From NCBI GenBank assembly GCA_963969595.1, contig OZ018408.1, positions 1 to 64,000 of the forward strand: a stretch of 64,000 bases of DNA. The letters are read 5' to 3'. Under the pieces are notes generated by a model. The model saw only the letters and a list, made by a program, of their open reading frames with translations, did not search any database and was not told the origin of the DNA. The position numbers and the translations under genes are program-made. Below, piece after piece: positions 61,958-64,000 of this stretch. Every line of letters begins with the position of its first letter. Within the stretch, counting starts at the first letter, position 1. This DNA is from Neckera pumila. Taxonomy: Eukaryota > Streptophyta > Bryopsida > Hypnales > Neckeraceae.

Positions 61958-62195
61958 CACTATAAGAAACCCGCGTTTTAGGTGATGTTAGCATAATTTT
62001 AGGAGACGGATTTTAATGGAAATTCAAGAAAATAATTTGTGTTTTTATGTCAATGATAATGTTCAATGAAATATGTGCATGTTACATTGAATGTTATTAT
62101 TGAAATAAAAATACAAGTTGTTTAATTGAATGTCTACTAAAATCTGTCTTCTAAAATTATGCTAACATCACCTAAAATGCGGGTTTCTTATAGTG
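61958..62195. mobile_element. Foldback CACTA-type MITE (238 bp)
   Basis: Starts CACTATAAGAAACCCGC and ends with its reverse complement. The first 57 bases of the two arms differ at three positions, and homology continues almost to the centre, so the whole element is a hairpin. Flanked by AAA on both sides, matching a 3-bp target duplication. Confidence 0.9.
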
Positions 62196-62740
62196 AAACA
62201 ACCCGGCAAACACTACCATTGGTTCCAAAAACTTGTCATCTAAAAGTGTATGTCTTCACTAGGGAAAAAAAAGGGAAAAAAATAAAAAAGAATCAAAGGA
62301 CAATGTAAACATCTTGAATGTTGGTTACCAGACACAGTCATGTAATACTTGTAATTACTGAGCTAGGAGGGCCATTTCTTTCGTTTGAATACAATACACT
62401 TACATGAGGTCATAGAGTCAATAAGACTAATGTATTAACCTAAGGCATATGGGTTGGTTGAATGGGTTGAATGGATTATCCAAACAATCAATTAAGCATG
62501 GTCTACAAAAGTACAGATTGCTTTGTGGCAATCTTTGTGATTGGGACTTAATGGTGCTATAGTTTGCTATGGAGTATCGTTTTAGTAGGCCCAGGTGTCA
62601 CTGACATCTTATAGTCCTTACCAATTGTTATATAGACGAGAGCCAATCCTACCTAGTTCATTGTGGGAGAAGTTAGCTCCAGTTGTAGACTTGGATGATC
62701 CTGATATTTGGACTCAATGTTTACATGATGAGCAAAGTTC

Positions 62741-63245
62741 TTCAAAAGGGCCATGTCCATAGCCATAGAGAACTTATCCACCGCTCAAAATTGCGATACT
62801 TTAAGGTATGCTCGCATTTGCAATGGAGTTTACCGACCTAAGTTGTGGAGATTCTCTTGAAGAGATTATATCTATCTCCAACATGAAGTACCAATAGTCC
62901 TTGATATAAAGGCGGGGCATGTGTAAAGGATGTATTACCTAGTGGTATTTTGTTACTTGAAGGTAATTAAAGATGGACGGGAATGTCGAGAGCACTCTAA
63001 GAATTGTGCTCCATGAGTCCATGTCATCTTCCTATTGAAGGTTTTGTACATCCAGAGCTGGCTGTTGTGCCAGTAGGCCTTCCATGTTATATGTGTAGTG
63101 AGAAGAAAGGGGCAGTTGCCATGTTTTTGTGTGACCAATACCAATGTGGATGGCATATGGTATGCTTGATGCCAACTCTTTTTACTCTTCCTTTTGGGCA
63201 TTGAATTTGTCGTCGTTGCAGACAATTTTCTAGTCAGGTCACATC
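62741..63245 (+). pseudogene. Decayed gypsy integrase C-terminus with PHD finger
   Basis: In one frame RYARICNGVYRPK is followed by a TGA and DYIYLQHEVPIVLDIKAG. A shifted frame has PSGILLLEG, and then CAP/PCHLP sequence leads to a PHD-like finger: CYMC, 11 residues, CDQY (second Cys lost), GWHMVC, a TGA after PFGH, and CRRCR. The first part is typical of gypsy integrase tails; the C4HC3-like spacing indicates a PHD domain. I recall the same order (integrase tail, NCAPCHLP, PHD) in retroelement proteins from non-seed plants. Several stops and at least one frameshift; not functional. Confidence 0.6.
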
Positions 63246-63860
63246 TTCTGACCAAAATTGAAGATTTTCTTTTAGAATTCGCCTTTCATATTTGATGATT
63301 AGGCTACCATTTAGTTAATAGGTACTAGTTATGGGCTCACAACATCAAGCTATAATGAAATTGACCATAGGATTTGACTACAAAAATTATTGAAGGCAAT
63401 TAAGGATGGGATTTACATTGCACCCAGCCTACAATCCTTTAGTCACTTCCTCATCGACTTGATTGGCCTATCTTTGTACCTCTACATAGACTAGAATGTA
63501 TATAGTTGTTGTGGCAGCTGACGTCATTGAAGGTCATCTCCAACTATGTGTGTTTGTTCCTAGCTGATTGGAGAGACTCCTTATCCACTAGTGGGGACAT
63601 ATGAAGGTGTGTTTATTATGCATTCCGGCTTAGTTTGTGATTGCATATTTGATATTAGTTGTGGCACTCAATCTATTGAGTGCTACAATCTTTGTTTACA
63701 TGACAAAGACAAGTGCATATGCTAATCTTTGGAATTTTGTACAAAAATGGAAGGCTTTACACAATAGTTTGACCTCCAATGAGTGCTTTTGTTTTGTTTA
63801 GGTAAATGATTCACACTTTTACAAAAAGGATGATTGCTACAATGACAACGAGGTTAAAAG
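63246..63860. other. No gene recognised
   Basis: May be the continuation of the decayed retroelement; no motif visible. Confidence 0.3.
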
Positions 63861-63984
63861 GACAAGTATTTGTAACGCTTATTATTATAGAAATCTAGGA
63901 ATCTTGAAAGTCATTCATTGAGGACAAGTATTTGTAACGCTTATTATTATAGAAATCTAGGAATCTTGAAAGTCATTCATTGGA
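63861..63984. repeat. Exact 62-bp tandem duplication
   Basis: GACAAGTATTTGTAACGC... occurs at 63861 and again at 63923, identical through the CATTCATTG near each end. Confidence 0.95.
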
Positions 63985-64000
63985 CACATTCCGTGCAATT

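Noticed and set aside
1..64000. Bacterial features such as operons, CRISPR arrays, rRNA or tRNA genes
   Set aside because: None seen. Spliced genes, plant telomere and retroelements show nuclear eukaryotic DNA.

Overview
The window is the left end of a nuclear chromosome from a plant. It opens with about 2.16 kb of CCCTAAA repeats (TTTAGGG on the other strand, the Arabidopsis-type plant telomere), and the two long genes are spliced and clearly plant-like. Ty3/gypsy LTR elements, CACTA elements and a TE-associated PHD finger fill most of the rest. An Uma2-like gene and an integrase-plus-PHD fragment suggest a non-seed plant (bryophyte or other early-diverging land plant). That lineage call is inference only.

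Layout. (1) 1-2160 telomere. (2) 2161-18087 retrotransposon block: a truncated LTR abutting the telomere (2161-5527), a decayed internal remnant (5528-6398), then a nearly complete Ty3/gypsy element (6399-17905) with a 3.3-kb 5' LTR, tRNA-Asp-type primer site, gag with three zinc knuckles, protease, RT, RNase H, integrase, polypurine tract and a 2.27-kb 3' LTR. A separate LTR tail follows. The LTRs of this family themselves carry a protein-coding frame of about 550 codons, present in three copies. (3) 18.1-28.1 kb: transposon debris, a minisatellite, an Uma2-like gene with an in-frame stop, an SDR fragment and one unrecognised ORF. (4) 28.1-36.0 kb: a 12-exon SAC3B-type gene (mRNA export), minus strand. 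(5) 36-41 kb: AT-rich repeats and a possible old LTR. (6) 41.1-48.3 kb: a 13-exon VARICOSE/EDC4-type gene (mRNA decapping), minus strand. (7) 48.3-64 kb: gene-poor, AT-rich DNA with simple and tandem repeats, a MITE nested in a duplication, two CACTA-type elements with 3-bp target duplications, a gag zinc-knuckle scrap, isolated minus-strand host exons (plastid GPAT, PRP4-kinase-like, one unknown), and a decayed integrase C-terminus followed by a PHD finger.

The two intact-looking genes both act on mRNA (nuclear export and cytoplasmic decapping), lie in the same orientation and have complete reading frames across consensus splice sites. Almost everything else is mobile-element sequence in various stages of decay. 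The most unusual signal is the long coding frame located inside the LTRs of the telomere-proximal retrotransposon family.
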